Of a DNA stretch of 64,000 nucleotides, positions 50,267 through 62,451 are shown piece after piece (the first letter of the stretch is position 1; the number at the start of each line of letters is the position of its first letter). A program made the translations under genes and the position numbers. Origin of the DNA: an uncultured Olleya sp. GTDB lineage: Bacteria; Bacteroidota; Bacteroidia; Flavobacteriales; Flavobacteriaceae. The DNA lies in assembly GCA_947503885.1 (NCBI GenBank), contig CANNFD010000001.1:186001-250000 (forward strand). Direction: 5' to 3'. Below the pieces are notes generated by a model that searched no databases, was not told the origin of the DNA, and worked only from the letters and a program-made list of their open reading frames with translations.

Positions 50267-52141
50267 CTATTTATCCTCCTCTATTAAATCTAATTCCACT
50301 TTTAGATTATCAATAATAAACTCTTGTCTTGTTGGTGTGTTTTTTCCCATATAAAAAGAGAGTAACTCTTCAATAGACATATTGTCATCTAACATGATTG
50401 GGTCTAATCTAATATCTTCACCAATAAAATGCACAAATTCGTCTGGACTAATTTCACCTAAACCTTTAAATCGGGTAATTTCAGGCTTTGGTTTTAGTTT
50501 TTCAATTGCATTTCTTCGTTCTTCTTCAGAATAACAGTATATGGTTTCCTTTTTATTACGTACTCTAAACAATGGTGTCTGTAAGATATACAAATGTCCT
50601 TCCTTAATAACTTCTGGGAAAAATTGCAAAAAGAATGTAATTAACAATAGCCTAATGTGCATTCCATCTACATCGGCATCGGTAGCAATTACTACGTTAT
50701 TGTATCTTAAATCCTCAAGAGATTCTTCTATATTTAAAGCTGCTTGAAGCAGGTTAAACTCTTCATTTTCATAAACAATCTTTTTAGATAACCCATAACT
50801 GTTTAATGGTTTTCCTTTTAAACTAAAAACCGCTTGCGTATTTACATCTCTAGATTTAGTGATACTTCCTGATGCAGAATCCCCCTCTGTAATAAACAGT
50901 GTGCTTTCTAAGTTACGTTCGTTTTTAGTATCTCCAAAGTGCACACGACAATCGCGTAGTTTTTTGTTATGTAAACTTGCTTTTTTAGCTCTGTCTTTTG
51001 CTAGCTTTCTAATACCAGACAATTCTTTACGCTCGCGCTCTGCTTGCAAAATTTTACGTTGTAATTTATCCGCAGTGTCTGGATTTTTATGTAAATAATT
51101 ATCTAAATAAGTCTTTAAAAAATCTGTAATATATGTACGTACAGTAGGCAAATCGCCTCCCATGTCTGTAGAACCCAACTTTGTTTTTGTTTGACTTTCA
51201 AAAACAGGCTCCATTACTTTTATTGCAACTGCACTAACAACAGATTTACGTATATCTGATGCATCGTATTGCTTGCCAAAAAAGTCTCTAATGGTTTTTA
51301 CAATCCCTTCTCTAAAGGCATTTAAGTGTGTTCCTCCTTGTGTGGTGTTCTGTCCGTTTACAAAACTATTATACTCTTCGCTATATTGTGTTTTACTATG
51401 TGTTAGAGCAACTTCAATATCATCACCACGAAGATGGATTATAGGATAAAGCAAGTCAGACTCTGCAATCTTTTCTGCTAATAAATCTTTAAGACCGTTT
51501 TCGCTAAAATATTTTTCGCCATTAAAAACTATTGTTAAACCTGGATTAAGGTAAACGTAGTTTTTAAGCATTTTTACAATATACTCACTTCTATACTTGT
51601 AATTTTTAAATATGATTTCGTCAGGAATAAAAGAGACCTTTGTCCCTTTTCGGCGGGTAGTTTCTTCCAAAAATTCTTGATCGACTAAATTACCTTGTTC
51701 AAAATCTGCAGACGCACTTTTACCTTCTCTAGAAGATTCTACTCTAAAGTAAGACGATAATGCATTTACTGCTTTAGTACCTACTCCGTTTAATCCTACA
51801 GATTTTTTGAAGGCTTTAGAGTCGTATTTACCACCGGTATTCATCTTAGACACTACATCTACGACTTTTCCTAACGGAATACCACGTCCGTAATCACGAA
51901 CTATTACTTTGCTACCTTGTATAGAAATCTCGATAGTTTTTCCTGCGCCCATAACAAACTCGTCAATTGAGTTGTCTAAGACTTCTTTTAACAGAATATA
52001 TATACCATCATCTGGCGACGATCCATCACCAAGCTTACCAATATACATCCCTGGACGCATGCGGATATGTTCTTTCCAGTCTAGTGATCGTATATTATCT
52101 TCGGTATATTTAGTTTGTTCTGACATAAAATTTAGGTGCAA
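50267..52141 (-). CDS. parE: DNA topoisomerase IV subunit B (start probably at internal [10 protein letters not shown])
   Basis: [55 protein letters not shown]. Confidence 0.93.
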   Translation of the reverse strand: MHLNFMSEQTKYTEDNIRSLDWKEHIRMRPGMYIGKLGDGSSPDDGIYILLKEVLDNSIDEFVMGAGKTIEISIQGSKVIVRDYGRGIPLGKVVDVVSKMNTGGKYDSKAFKKSVGLNGVGTKAVNALSSYFRVESSREGKSASADFEQGNLVDQEFLEETTRRKGTKVSFIPDEIIFKNYKYRSEYIVKMLKNYVYLNPGLTIVFNGEKYFSENGLKDLLAEKIAESDLLYPIIHLRGDDIEVALTHSKTQYSEEYNSFVNGQNTTQGGTHLNAFREGIVKTIRDFFGKQYDASDIRKSVVSAVAIKVMEPVFESQTKTKLGSTDMGGDLPTVRTYITDFLKTYLDNYLHKNPDTADKLQRKILQAERERKELSGIRKLAKDRAKKASLHNKKLRDCRVHFGDTKNERNLESTLFITEGDSASGSITKSRDVNTQAVFSLKGKPLNSYGLSKKIVYENEEFNLLQAALNIEESLEDLRYNNVVIATDADVDGMHIRLLLITFFLQFFPEVIKEGHLYILQTPLFRVRNKKETIYCYSEEERRNAIEKLKPKPEITRFKGLGEISPDEFVHFIGEDIRLDPIMLDDNMSIEELLSFYMGKNTPTRQEFIIDNLKVELDLIEEDK

Positions 52142-52282
52142 TTTTGAGATACGTTGCTAATATAATATAACCCTTTAAAAAATGAAACACTGCATCGATA
52201 AAGTAATTAACAATAAGCAGTTAATCGTGTTGAGAACAGCTTTATAGTATAGAGTATAATTATATTTAATTGTAAAAATACA

Positions 52283-52318
52283 AAAATGCCATAATGATAT
52301 GATTCATTATGGCATTTT
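52283..52318. terminator. Intrinsic terminator
   Basis: aaaatgccataatg/cattatggcatttt hairpin. Confidence 0.8.
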
Positions 52319-52338
52319 AAATTATTTATTAAGCAGTT

Positions 52339-53433
52339 TTAAACGTTAAATAAGAAATGCATTACATCCCCGTCTTTAACGACATAAGTTTTACCTTCTA
52401 CTCTCATTTTACCTGCCTCTTTAACTTTAGCTTCACTTCCGTATTGCACATAATCTTCATATGCTATTACTTCTGCTCTAATAAATCCTTTTTCAAAATC
52501 GGTATGTATCACACCTGCTGCTTGAGGTGCAGTGTTACCAACTTGAATTGTCCAAGCTCTAACTTCTTTTACTCCTGCTGTAAAGTAAGTTTGAAGATTT
52601 AATAATTTATATGCAGAACGAATTAATTTAGCCGAACCTGCTTCTTCTAACCCTATATCTGCAAGAAACATTTGACGCTCTTCATAATCATCTAATTCTG
52701 TTATATCTGCTTCAGTACCTACTGCAAGAACTAACACTTCAGCGTTTTCGTCTTTAACAGCTTCCCTTACTAAATCTACATATTTATTACCATTTACTGC
52801 ACTACCTTCATCTACATTACAAACGTACATTACTGGCTTATCTGTAATAAATTGTGACGGTTTTATATAGTCTTTATAATCATCTTCAGAAAACTCTAAA
52901 GCTCTAACAGATGTACCTGCTTCTAATGCTGCTTTTACTTTTAGTAATACAGCTTCTTCTGCTTGTGCTTCTTTATTACCGGTTTTTGCAGCTCTCTTAA
53001 CTTTTTCTAACTTTTTTTCAGCAGTTTCTAAATCTTTAAGCTGTAACTCCATATCGATAGTTTCTTTATCTCTTATAGGATTTACATTTCCATCAACATG
53101 CACAATGTTTTCATTATCAAAACAACGTAATACATGTAAAATAGCATCGGTCTCTCTAATATTAGCTAAAAATTGGTTTCCTAACCCCTCTCCTTTACTT
53201 GCTCCTTTTACTAAACCTGCAATATCCACAATCTCTACCGTTGCCGGCAAAACGCGTTCTGGATTTACTAATTCTTCTAATTTTTCTAATCTAGTATCTG
53301 GTACATTTACCACACCAATATTAGGTTCGATAGTACAAAACGGAAAGTTTGCACTTTGCGCTTTTGCGTTAGATAAACAATTAAATAATGTTGACTTCCC
53401 AACGTTTGGCAATCCTACTATACCTGCTTTCAT
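52339..53433 (-). CDS. ychF: Redox-regulated ATPase YchF
   Basis: [45 protein letters not shown] domain. Confidence 0.97.
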   Translation of the reverse strand: MKAGIVGLPNVGKSTLFNCLSNAKAQSANFPFCTIEPNIGVVNVPDTRLEKLEELVNPERVLPATVEIVDIAGLVKGASKGEGLGNQFLANIRETDAILHVLRCFDNENIVHVDGNVNPIRDKETIDMELQLKDLETAEKKLEKVKRAAKTGNKEAQAEEAVLLKVKAALEAGTSVRALEFSEDDYKDYIKPSQFITDKPVMYVCNVDEGSAVNGNKYVDLVREAVKDENAEVLVLAVGTEADITELDDYEERQMFLADIGLEEAGSAKLIRSAYKLLNLQTYFTAGVKEVRAWTIQVGNTAPQAAGVIHTDFEKGFIRAEVIAYEDYVQYGSEAKVKEAGKMRVEGKTYVVKDGDVMHFLFNV

Positions 53434-53660
53434 TTATAAAAATTTACAATAATTTAAGGGTGCAAATATAGTACTATCTTAACAACTATATATTAGATAT
53501 CATATTTTTAATTTTTTAACATTTAACCTACAAAAACAAGAGCTTAAAAATCAAATAAAACACGAATTTGTTAACTAAAAACAATAAATACTACATATAT
53601 CACATCGCTTTGTTAAAATTTTAACATATTTTAGAGATTAATTAATTAAACCAATTAAAT

Positions 53661-56534
53661 ATGAAAAAACTAAAATTATTATTCTTGCTACTTCTTTCCG
53701 TAGCATTTGCTAATGCACAAAACAATGTTTCCGGAACAGTTTCTGGGGATGATGGTTTTGGCATACCAACAGTCAACGTAACAGAAAAAGGAACAAGTAA
53801 CGGAACAACAACAGATTTTGATGGGAATTATTCTTTAAATGTTTCTGAAAATGCAATTATTGTATTTAGTTATGTTGGATATGAAACTAAAGAAATTAAT
53901 GTAGGAAGTAAATCTATAATTAATGTTACCTTATCTAGTGGAGAAGCTTTAGATGAAGTTGTTTTAATTGGATCTAGAAATCCAAACCGAACAGCTACTA
54001 ATACAGCAGTAGCTGTAGACGTAATTGACGTCACGGAATTAGTAACCAAAGGACCGCAAGTAAATTTAAATCAAATTTTAAATTTTGTTGCTCCGTCATT
54101 TACATCAAATACTCAAACTATTTCTGATGGAACAGACCATATAGACCCAGCTTCTTTGAGAGGTTTAGGACCAGATCAAGTTTTAGTATTAATTAACGGA
54201 AAAAGACGACATACCTCTTCTTTAATAAATGTCAATGGTACATTTGGTAGAGGAAGCGTTGGTACAGATTTAAACTCTATCCCATCTGCATCAATTAAAA
54301 GATTAGAAGTATTACGTGACGGTGCAGCTGCACAATATGGAAGTGATGCAATAGCTGGTGTTATTAACATTGTATTAAATGATAGTACTAACGAGTTAAA
54401 CTTTAATATAACCACTGGTGCCAATAGTAGTAAAAATGCGAATGGACAAACGGGTGGTATAGATGGAGAAACCATTAATGTAAGTGCCAACTACGGTTTA
54501 GATATTGGCGAAAAGGGAGGTTTTATAAACTTTACGGGAGACTTTGATTATAGAGAAGATTACAATCGAATGAAAGAATGGGAAGGAGATGTTTTCAACC
54601 TTTACAATACAGTAGAACGTTTTGCAAATGCAGATGGCTACCCATTAGCTAATTTATTAGATGATGATGTTAACGATGTTATCAACTATGCAAACCAAGC
54701 AGGAATTGATCTTATGGGGGCAACAACTAAACCAGAATTACAAGCTGTATTAATTGCCGATAATACAAATGCAGAACTTGCAGCTAGAGGTTTAGAGCGT
54801 AAAGATTTTAATATGAGAGTGGGTCAATCTGCACTTCGTGGAGGACGTTTTTTTGCTAATATGTCAATACCTTTAGACGATAACGGAACAAAATTATACT
54901 CATTTGCTGGATTAAGCTCTAGAACTGGTAACTCGGCAGGTTTTTACAGACTACCTAATCAAAGTAGAACCTATACTCCTGCTTATATAAATGGATTTTT
55001 ACCTGAAATAAACTCTAACATTAAAGACCAATCTATTTCTGTTGGAATTAAAGGAAAAGTAAACGACTGGAATGTTGACTTTTCAAATACCTATGGTAAA
55101 AACGCATTTTTATATACTATTAGTAACACTTTTAATGCGTCTTTACAAAACGCATCACCAACCACTTTTGATGCTGGAGGTTTTAATTTTGCACAAAATA
55201 CGGTCAACTTAGATATTAATCGTTTTTATGATGATCATTTTGAAGGATTGAATGTTGCTTTTGGAGCTGAATATCGTCAAGAAAATTATCAAATTACAGC
55301 AGGTGAAGAAGAGTCTTACACACAATACACAGCTGCAGGAGAAGCTATTACTTTATCTACACAAAATCCTTCTGAAGACTTTTTTGGTAACAGTCGTCCT
55401 GGTGGTTCGCAAGTTTTTCCTGGTTTTAGTCCAAATAACGAATTATCAAGAGGAAGAAGTAGTGTTGCTGGGTATTTAGATTTGGAAGCAGATATAACTG
55501 ATCGTTTTTTACTGAATTTTGCTACAAGATTTGAAAATTATTCTGATTTTGGTTCTACACTAAATTTTAAACTAGCTTCACGTTATAAAGCAACTGAAAA
55601 CTTAAACATAAGAGCTGCTTTTAACACTGGATTTAGAGCGCCATCGTTGCACCAACTTTATTTCAACTCGACAGCTACTATATTTGACCAAAACGGAAAC
55701 CCACAGGACGTTGGTACTTTTGCTAATGACAGTAGAGCTGCTAAATTATTAGGTATCCCAGAATTAAAAGAAGAAACTTCAAGAAGTATTAGCTTAGGAT
55801 TTACTAATAAATTTCCAGAAGCAAATATAACACTTACTGTTGATGGTTATTTTGTAGCTATTGATGACAGAGTTGTTTATACAGGACAGTTTTCAGGACC
55901 TGGAACCGGAACAGAACTTGACAATCTTTTATCTCAGGCTAATGCATCTGCAGCTTCATTTTTTGCAAATGCTATTAATACAGAGTCTAAAGGCTTAGAT
56001 ATTGTAGTAACACATAAAACAAACCTAAATGAGAACATGACTTTAAAGTCTGATTTATCTGCTACTTTATCTAAAACAAAACAAGTTGGAGCTATTAAAG
56101 CTTCACAAGTATTAGAGGATGCTGGATTAATCGATACTTATTTTCCAGAAGATAGTAGAGTGTATTTAGAAGAAGCTGTACCTAGAACTAAATTTAATTT
56201 ATCTAATACCCTAAGCACAGATAAGTTTAATATCTTTTTAAGAAATGTTTATTTTGGAGAAGTAACCGAAGCAACAACTAACATAGACAGACAACAAGTT
56301 TTTGGTACAAAACTAGTAACCGACTTGACTTTTGGTTATAACATGTCAGAAACAACTACAATAACTATAGGAGCAAATAACCTTTTAGATGTATATCCTG
56401 ATCGTGCAAGTCAATCTTTATCAGATGGTGGTAATAACAGAAGTGATGGTAGATTTGATTGGTCTAGAAGAGCTCAACAATTCGGAATTGGAGGTCGTTT
56501 TATTTTTGCTAGATTAAGTTTTAAAATAAAATAA
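53661..56534 (+). CDS. TonB-dependent receptor with N-terminal carboxypeptidase-like domain
   Basis: Signal peptide; [37 protein letters not shown]; plug [43 protein letters not shown]-terminal beta-barrel. Confidence 0.95.
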   Translation: MKKLKLLFLLLLSVAFANAQNNVSGTVSGDDGFGIPTVNVTEKGTSNGTTTDFDGNYSLNVSENAIIVFSYVGYETKEINVGSKSIINVTLSSGEALDEVVLIGSRNPNRTATNTAVAVDVIDVTELVTKGPQVNLNQILNFVAPSFTSNTQTISDGTDHIDPASLRGLGPDQVLVLINGKRRHTSSLINVNGTFGRGSVGTDLNSIPSASIKRLEVLRDGAAAQYGSDAIAGVINIVLNDSTNELNFNITTGANSSKNANGQTGGIDGETINVSANYGLDIGEKGGFINFTGDFDYREDYNRMKEWEGDVFNLYNTVERFANADGYPLANLLDDDVNDVINYANQAGIDLMGATTKPELQAVLIADNTNAELAARGLERKDFNMRVGQSALRGGRFFANMSIPLDDNGTKLYSFAGLSSRTGNSAGFYRLPNQSRTYTPAYINGFLPEINSNIKDQSISVGIKGKVNDWNVDFSNTYGKNAFLYTISNTFNASLQNASPTTFDAGGFNFAQNTVNLDINRFYDDHFEGLNVAFGAEYRQENYQITAGEEESYTQYTAAGEAITLSTQNPSEDFFGNSRPGGSQVFPGFSPNNELSRGRSSVAGYLDLEADITDRFLLNFATRFENYSDFGSTLNFKLASRYKATENLNIRAAFNTGFRAPSLHQLYFNSTATIFDQNGNPQDVGTFANDSRAAKLLGIPELKEETSRSISLGFTNKFPEANITLTVDGYFVAIDDRVVYTGQFSGPGTGTELDNLLSQANASAASFFANAINTESKGLDIVVTHKTNLNENMTLKSDLSATLSKTKQVGAIKASQVLEDAGLIDTYFPEDSRVYLEEAVPRTKFNLSNTLSTDKFNIFLRNVYFGEVTEATTNIDRQQVFGTKLVTDLTFGYNMSETTTITIGANNLLDVYPDRASQSLSDGGNNRSDGRFDWSRRAQQFGIGGRFIFARLSFKIK

Positions 56535-56551
56535 TTATTAAATAATTAATC

Positions 56552-56589
56552 AAAAAAAATCCTGAGTTTTAAAACTCAGGATTTTTTTT
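56552..56589. terminator. Bidirectional intrinsic terminator
   Basis: aaaaaaaatcctgagtttt/aaaactcaggatttttttt perfect palindrome. Confidence 0.88.
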
Positions 56590-56599
56590 GTTTTTATGA

Positions 56600-56953
56600 T
56601 TATCCATCAGGATGCATAAATTTTTGCTTTCCTAATAAAGTTTCTTGACTTTCTACATGATCATCATCAGGTACACAACAATCTACAGGACACACCGCAG
56701 CACATTGTGGCTCTTCATGAAAACCAACACATTCTGTACACTTATCAGGTACGATGTAATAAATCTCATCACTAATAGGTTCTTGCGCTTCGTCTGCATC
56801 AACTTCCTTACCGTCAGTTAAAACTAATTTACCGTTTAAACTCGTCCCGTCCTTATATCTCCAATCGTCAGCACCTTCATAAATAGCGGTATTTGGGCAT
56901 TCAGGCTCACAAGCTCCACAGTTAATACATTCGTCTGTTATAATAATTGCCAT
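56600..56953 (-). CDS. 4Fe-4S dicluster ferredoxin
   Basis: [12 protein letters not shown] and [22 protein letters not shown]. Confidence 0.95.
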   Translation of the reverse strand: MAIIITDECINCGACEPECPNTAIYEGADDWRYKDGTSLNGKLVLTDGKEVDADEAQEPISDEIYYIVPDKCTECVGFHEEPQCAAVCPVDCCVPDDDHVESQETLLGKQKFMHPDG

Positions 56954-57031
56954 AGCGTATTTTTAATCTTTTTTGTTTACTTAACTTTGTGGTGCAAAAA
57001 TAAAGCCAAAAAAGGTGTTATACAAATAATA

Positions 57032-58093
57032 ATGAGTAACAAAAATTACATTACGGAAGCTTTTATCGAATTAGGACGTTTTATTAGTCAATTTACTACT
57101 GAAAGCATTGAAAAAAAAGAAAACATACTACATAACGATTTGTTTTTTGATGGATTTAACCATCAGATTAAATTAGCTAAAGAACATAATGGTTGGTTTA
57201 CAAAACAAAATATACAATTTTCTTTGGAAGGTTGGAGTAAACAATTAACTAAAAATAAATTAGAACAATGGTTAAGCAATTATACTATTGAAAATAAAAA
57301 CCCAAAAACTGTCGCTATTATTATGGCAGGAAATATTCCGTTAGTTGGGTTTCATGATTTTTTATGTGTACTGCTTACAGGTCATGCTGTTTTAGTTAAA
57401 CAGTCGACTAACGATAAACATCTATTACCTTATTTAGCAAAATATTTAGAGCATGTAGCACCTAAATTAAAAGGAAAAATAATATTTACTGAAGATAAAT
57501 TAGAAAATTTTGATGCAGTAATAGCTACTGGAAGTAATAATACAGCGCGCTATTTTGAATATTATTTTAAAAACAAACCGTCAATAATTAGAAAAAACAG
57601 AAACTCTGCTGCCATACTTACTGGTCAAGAAACAACAGAGCAATTAGATGCATTATCCGAAGACATTTTTAGATATTATGGCTTAGGGTGCAGAAACGTT
57701 TCAAAATTATTTTTACCTAGAAATTATAATTTTGATGCTTTTTTTAACGCTATGTATAAATGGAATCCAATTATTAACGAAGCAAAATATGCTAATAATT
57801 ACGATTACAATAAAGCTGTGTATATAATGAGCGAGTTTGATATGCTAGAAAATGGGTTTTTAATGATTAAAGAAGACCAAAGCTACGCATCTCCTATTGC
57901 AACAGTATTTTACGAGTATTACGACTCTACAGAAGCGCTAAAACAAAAAATAGAATTAGATAAAGAACTAATCCAATGTGTGGTTGCTAATAATTTTAGC
58001 GAATCAGAAGTTCCTTTTGGCAAAACACAAAAACCAGAACTTTATGATTACGCTGACAATGTGGACACTATTGCATTTTTGTTAAAAATATAG
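57032..58093 (+). CDS. Acyl-CoA reductase, LuxC-like
   Basis: KTVAIIMAGNIPLVGFHDFLCVLLTGHAVLVKQS; RKNRNSAAILTG; YYGLGCRNVSKL. Internal ATG at 57032 preferred over the track start at 56987. Confidence 0.85.
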   Translation: MSNKNYITEAFIELGRFISQFTTESIEKKENILHNDLFFDGFNHQIKLAKEHNGWFTKQNIQFSLEGWSKQLTKNKLEQWLSNYTIENKNPKTVAIIMAGNIPLVGFHDFLCVLLTGHAVLVKQSTNDKHLLPYLAKYLEHVAPKLKGKIIFTEDKLENFDAVIATGSNNTARYFEYYFKNKPSIIRKNRNSAAILTGQETTEQLDALSEDIFRYYGLGCRNVSKLFLPRNYNFDAFFNAMYKWNPIINEAKYANNYDYNKAVYIMSEFDMLENGFLMIKEDQSYASPIATVFYEYYDSTEALKQKIELDKELIQCVVANNFSESEVPFGKTQKPELYDYADNVDTIAFLLKI

Positions 58094-58199
58094 TTGATAA
58101 ATTATTATATTCTTAACTTAATTTAAATCAATAATTAGCACCTTTGTCAACCAATAAAAAAGATAAATTCTGTATTAACAGAAAACAAAATTTGTAACC

Positions 58200-59261
58200 A
58201 TGCAAAGACATAATTTTAGCGCAGGACCTTGCGTATTACCTAAAGAAGTATTACAAAAAGCATCAGAAGCCTTATTAGATTTTGATAACGGTTTATCTCT
58301 AGTAGAGATTTCTCATAGAAGTAAATCCTTTGTTGATATTATGGAGCAAGCTAGAGCCTTAGCTTTAGAGTTGTTAGGTTTAGAAGGTAAAGGCTACAAA
58401 GCATTATTTTTACAAGGGGGTTCAAGCCTACAGTTTTTAATGGTGGCTCAAAATCTTTTAGAAAAAAAAGCTGCTTATTTAAATACTGGTACTTGGGCTG
58501 ATAAAGCTATAAAAGAAGCTAAGATATATGGTGACATTTTAGAAGTTGCTTCATCAAAAGCTGCTAACTATAATTATATTCCTAAAGGATATGAAATCCC
58601 AGAAGACTATGATTATTTTCATTGTACATCTAACAACACCATTTTTGGAACTCAAATAAAAAAATTCCCTAAATCGCCAATACCAATGGTATGCGATATG
58701 AGTAGTGATATTTTTTCACGCACTTTAGACTATTCACAATTTGATTTAATTTATGCTGGAGCTCAAAAAAACATTGGACCAGCAGGTACTACATTAGTTA
58801 TTGTTAAAGAGGACATACTGGATAAAGTATCACGTAAAATTCCTTCAATGTTAGACTACAAGGCACATATTGACAAAAGTAGTATGTTTAATACACCACC
58901 TGTTTTCGCTGTTTACACATCAATGTTAACAATGCAATGGTTAAAAGACTTAGGTGGTATTGCTGCTATCGAAAAAGAAAATGATAAAAAATCTCGATTA
59001 ATGTATTCTGAAATTGACTTAAACCCATTATTTAAAGGGTTTGCTGCAAAAGAAGATCGTTCTGACATGAATGCAACATTTACACTATTAAATGATGACT
59101 TAAAAGAAACATTTGATACCATGTGGAAAGAAGCAGGAATTAATGGATTAGATGGTCACAGAAGTGTTGGAGGTTACAGAGCAAGTATGTATAATGCCTT
59201 ATCATTAGATAGCGTTAAAGCACTTGTTGAAGTAATGAGTGAATTAGAAAGTAAAGCATAA
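58200..59261 (+). CDS. serC: Phosphoserine aminotransferase
   Basis: MQRHNFSAGPCVLPKEVL; GGSSLQFLMVAQNL; YAGAQKNIGPAG. Confidence 0.97.
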   Translation: MQRHNFSAGPCVLPKEVLQKASEALLDFDNGLSLVEISHRSKSFVDIMEQARALALELLGLEGKGYKALFLQGGSSLQFLMVAQNLLEKKAAYLNTGTWADKAIKEAKIYGDILEVASSKAANYNYIPKGYEIPEDYDYFHCTSNNTIFGTQIKKFPKSPIPMVCDMSSDIFSRTLDYSQFDLIYAGAQKNIGPAGTTLVIVKEDILDKVSRKIPSMLDYKAHIDKSSMFNTPPVFAVYTSMLTMQWLKDLGGIAAIEKENDKKSRLMYSEIDLNPLFKGFAAKEDRSDMNATFTLLNDDLKETFDTMWKEAGINGLDGHRSVGGYRASMYNALSLDSVKALVEVMSELESKA

Positions 59262-59272
59262 AAAATATTAAA

Positions 59273-60229
59273 ATGAAAATATTAGCAAACGACGGAATCT
59301 CACAAAGTGGAATTGACGCTTTAACTGCTGCAGGATTTGAAGTTATTACAACTACAGTAGCACAAGAACAATTAATAAACTTTATTAATGATAAAGACAT
59401 CTCTGTTTTATTAGTAAGAAGTGCAACTACCGCAAGAAAAGACTTAATTGATGCTTGTCCAAACCTAAAAGTAATTGGACGTGGTGGTGTCGGTATGGAT
59501 AATATAGATGTGGACTACGCTAAACAAAAGGGTATACATGTTATTAATACGCCTGCTGCTTCATCACAATCTGTAGCAGAGCTTGTTTTTGCTCACCTTT
59601 ATGGTGGGGTTAGATTTTTGCACGATGCTAACCGTAATATGCCATTAGATGGTGATTCTCAATTTAAAAAGTTGAAGAAAAACTACGCAAAAGGTGTTGA
59701 GCTAAGAGGAAAAACATTGGGTATAATAGGTTTTGGTCGTATTGGTCAGGAAGTTGCTAAAATAGGTTTAGGTGTTGGAATGAAAGTTATTGCAGCAGAT
59801 AAATTTATCGATGCTGCAGAGGTCAGTGTTGATTTTTTTGACGGACAATCTGTTAAATTCAATATTAAAACCGAAGCTATGGAAGACGTTTTAAAACAAT
59901 CAGACTTTGTTACTTTACACGTACCTGCCCAAAAAGACTACATTATTGATAAACCAGAATTTGATTTAATGAAAAACGGATCTGCTATCATAAACGCTGC
60001 TCGTGGTGGTGTTGTTAATGAAGTAGAATTAGTTAAAGCTTTAGAAAACGGTAAGTTAGCATTTGCAGGTTTAGACACTTTTCAAGACGAACCTACCCCA
60101 GCAGTGCAATTATTAATGAATGGAAGAATATCACTAACACCTCACATTGGTGCTGCAACTAACGAAGCACAAGATAGAATTGGTACCGAATTAGCTACAC
60201 AGATTAAAAAACTGCTTTTAGTCGACTAA
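59273..60229 (+). CDS. serA: D-3-phosphoglycerate dehydrogenase family (D-2-hydroxyacid dehydrogenase)
   Basis: GRGGVGMDNIDVDYAKQKGIHVINTPAASSQSVAEL; GKTLGIIGFGRIGQEVAK; adjacent to serC. Confidence 0.92.
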   Translation: MKILANDGISQSGIDALTAAGFEVITTTVAQEQLINFINDKDISVLLVRSATTARKDLIDACPNLKVIGRGGVGMDNIDVDYAKQKGIHVINTPAASSQSVAELVFAHLYGGVRFLHDANRNMPLDGDSQFKKLKKNYAKGVELRGKTLGIIGFGRIGQEVAKIGLGVGMKVIAADKFIDAAEVSVDFFDGQSVKFNIKTEAMEDVLKQSDFVTLHVPAQKDYIIDKPEFDLMKNGSAIINAARGGVVNEVELVKALENGKLAFAGLDTFQDEPTPAVQLLMNGRISLTPHIGAATNEAQDRIGTELATQIKKLLLVD

Positions 60230-60271
60230 AACACTCCGTTAATCGGTAAATAATTTAATATAGTATTTATA

Positions 60272-60304
60272 AAAAGTCACATTGTCCAAATGTGGCTTTT
60301 TTTT
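60272..60304. terminator. Intrinsic terminator
   Basis: aaaagtcacatt/aatgtggctttt hairpin with T-run after serA. Confidence 0.8.
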
Positions 60305-60350
60305 GTACTTTTAAAGTATCAATATTAATAACAATTAATTTATATATATA

Positions 60351-60998
60351 ATGGCAGGAATTTTAGACTTACTAAACTCAGATTTAGGAAAAACAATAAT
60401 TAGTGGTGTATCAGGATCTACAGGTACAGACCAAGACAGAACAGGTAGCGTTTTAACTATGGCTTTACCAGTGTTAATGAAAGCTATGGAGCGTAATGCT
60501 TCAACACCAGAAGGTGCAGAAGGGCTTTTAGGAGCAATTAAAGGTAAGCACGATGGAAGTATTTTAGATAATTTAGGTGACCTTTTTGGAGGTGGCGTAA
60601 ATGATGAAGTTGTTAATGATGGTGATAAAATACTTGGTCATGTTTTAGGCTCTAAAAGAGACGGAGTACAACAAGTTATTGGTCAAAAATCTGGTTTAGA
60701 TGCTGGATCAGTAGGTAATATTTTAAAAGTAGCTGCACCAATACTAATGGGTGTTTTAGGTAAACAAGCAAACCAAAACAATGTAAGCTCAACTAACGAC
60801 CTAGGTGGGTTATTAGGTGGATTATTAGGTGGTAATGACTCTAAAAACGAACAAAGCTTTTTAGAAAAAATATTAGATGCTGATGGTGACGGTAGCGTAA
60901 TAGATGATGTTGCAGGAATGCTTTTAGGAGGTGCTGATAAAGGTGGTTCTAAAAAAGGAGGACTTGCTGGTTTATTAGGCGGACTTTTCGGAAAATAA
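60351..60998 (+). CDS. DUF937 domain protein
   Basis: Gly-rich LGGLLGGLLGG repeats; HVLGSKRDGVQQVIGQKSGLDAGSVGNILKVAAPILMGVLG. Confidence 0.85.
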   Translation: MAGILDLLNSDLGKTIISGVSGSTGTDQDRTGSVLTMALPVLMKAMERNASTPEGAEGLLGAIKGKHDGSILDNLGDLFGGGVNDEVVNDGDKILGHVLGSKRDGVQQVIGQKSGLDAGSVGNILKVAAPILMGVLGKQANQNNVSSTNDLGGLLGGLLGGNDSKNEQSFLEKILDADGDGSVIDDVAGMLLGGADKGGSKKGGLAGLLGGLFGK

Positions 60999-61013
60999 TA
61001 TTCCTAATTTATA

Positions 61014-61049
61014 ATAAAAAAAGCCAAACTTAAGTTTGGCTTTTTTTTT
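61014..61049. terminator. Intrinsic terminator
   Basis: aaaaaaagccaaact-taagtttggctttttttt hairpin. Confidence 0.85.
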
Positions 61050-61097
61050 GTGGGTATAACTAACAATATATTTTGTATTTTTATTAAAATATTGGTT

Positions 61098-61529
61098 ATG
61101 AAAAATTTACTTTTAATTGCAGTGTTGCTAACTATCGCTTTTAGTTGTGGATCAAACAAATCGATAATACAAAAAGACAAGTCTTTAGCCCAAAAAGGAG
61201 ATACTATTACAATATCTAGTAATCAAACTGAATATGATATAATAATTATTGAACCTCGATATAATACTTGGTTAAAAACGGTTGCAAAACCTGAAGGGTA
61301 TTTCACACAACAATACTTAGAAAACAAAAATAAATTTTATGTTTCAGAGTGGAATAGTCGTGTTTTACAACCCCAACGCTATAATTCTAATTTGTATGAA
61401 CTACAAATTGATTATAGATCAGACATAGATTATGGGTATGATGTCAATTACAAATTATACAATTACTTTATCTTTTTTCAAAACAGATATAATCAAAATC
61501 TTTTAGGTGGTCATGTTCCTCCTAATTAA
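61098..61529 (+). CDS. Lipoprotein, DUF6146-like
   Basis: MKNLLLIAVLLTIAFSCGSNKS lipobox; internal ATG at 61098 preferred over the track start at 61050. Confidence 0.7.
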   Translation: MKNLLLIAVLLTIAFSCGSNKSIIQKDKSLAQKGDTITISSNQTEYDIIIIEPRYNTWLKTVAKPEGYFTQQYLENKNKFYVSEWNSRVLQPQRYNSNLYELQIDYRSDIDYGYDVNYKLYNYFIFFQNRYNQNLLGGHVPPN

Positions 61530-61565
61530 AGGCATTTCTATATCTTTGCAAAGACAAAAATTGCA

Positions 61566-62057
61566 ATGGAAAAATTTAAAACACGTTGGGAAATCCAACA
61601 AAATTGGCAACTATTATTCCCTGTTTTAGGCTTTTTAGCACTAGCTTATTCTAGCTATAAGCTTGCTAATAAAATGATTGACAACAATATATTTTTAGTT
61701 ATAGCTTCAACTATAATATTAACTTCAGTCTTATTAAAATTCATTTTATTTCTATTTAAAAAATTAGAAAACAAATGGGAAGTTACCTATAGATGGGAGA
61801 TGATTCGCATTTTTATAGTATTTGCACTAACAGGAAGCTCTTCATTATTCATTGGAAAACCAATTATTTATTGGTTAGGTATTACTAAAGAAAACTTAAA
61901 TATTGTTGTCTATTGGATTTTATATATTATCATTGGACTTGTTTTTTATCAAATACTATTAGTAACTTTTGGCTGGTTAGCTGGCCAACATAAATTCTTT
62001 TGGGAATTTGAAAAAAAGATGATTAGACGTTTTGGTCTTGGTAAATTTGTAGATTAA
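61566..62057 (+). CDS. Membrane protein, DUF6787-like
   Basis: KFKTRWEIQQNWQLLFPVLGFLALAYSSYKLA; several TM helices. Confidence 0.7.
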   Translation: MEKFKTRWEIQQNWQLLFPVLGFLALAYSSYKLANKMIDNNIFLVIASTIILTSVLLKFILFLFKKLENKWEVTYRWEMIRIFIVFALTGSSSLFIGKPIIYWLGITKENLNIVVYWILYIIIGLVFYQILLVTFGWLAGQHKFFWEFEKKMIRRFGLGKFVD

Positions 62058-62387
62058 TTGAAACAACAACAACACATAGCCTTTAAAATTGCAGCAATAG
62101 TAGTACTATTAGCTGTCTTATTACCGTCTGCTGTACAGTTTACACACCTATTAGAGGACCACAAACATCAGGTTTGTACAGATAATTCTAGTACACACAT
62201 GCATGAAATTGATTTGGATTGCGAGTTTTATAAATTTCAAATCAACCCCGTGTTTTCTTTTAACACCAAAACGATAACATTTTTAAAAGCATTCAAAAAA
62301 CAATCCCTTATAGCGTCTCAATATCATTTTATTAGCGACTACCAAAAACTTGGTTTTGCGCTTCGTGGTCCACCACAATTAATATAA
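62058..62387 (+). CDS. Small His-containing membrane/periplasmic protein (TTG start)
   Basis: N-terminal TM then HLLEDHKHQVCTDNSSTHMHEIDLDC; directly upstream of a His-rich TonB receptor. Confidence 0.6.
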   Translation: MKQQQHIAFKIAAIVVLLAVLLPSAVQFTHLLEDHKHQVCTDNSSTHMHEIDLDCEFYKFQINPVFSFNTKTITFLKAFKKQSLIASQYHFISDYQKLGFALRGPPQLI

Positions 62388-62451
62388 CTCTTGTTTGTTT
62401 TCTTCGGAAAACCATTTTTTACGAACAAAAATTATATTAAACAATCATAAA

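Noticed and set aside
55252-55479. 75-aa ORF within the TonB receptor
   Set aside because: Out-of-frame Leu/Lys-rich reading of a clear beta-barrel coding region.
60781-60840. Repeated ggtggattattaggtgg units in the DUF937 gene as a DNA repeat
   Set aside because: Explained by the Gly/Leu-rich LGGLLGGLLGG protein segment, which is characteristic of the family.
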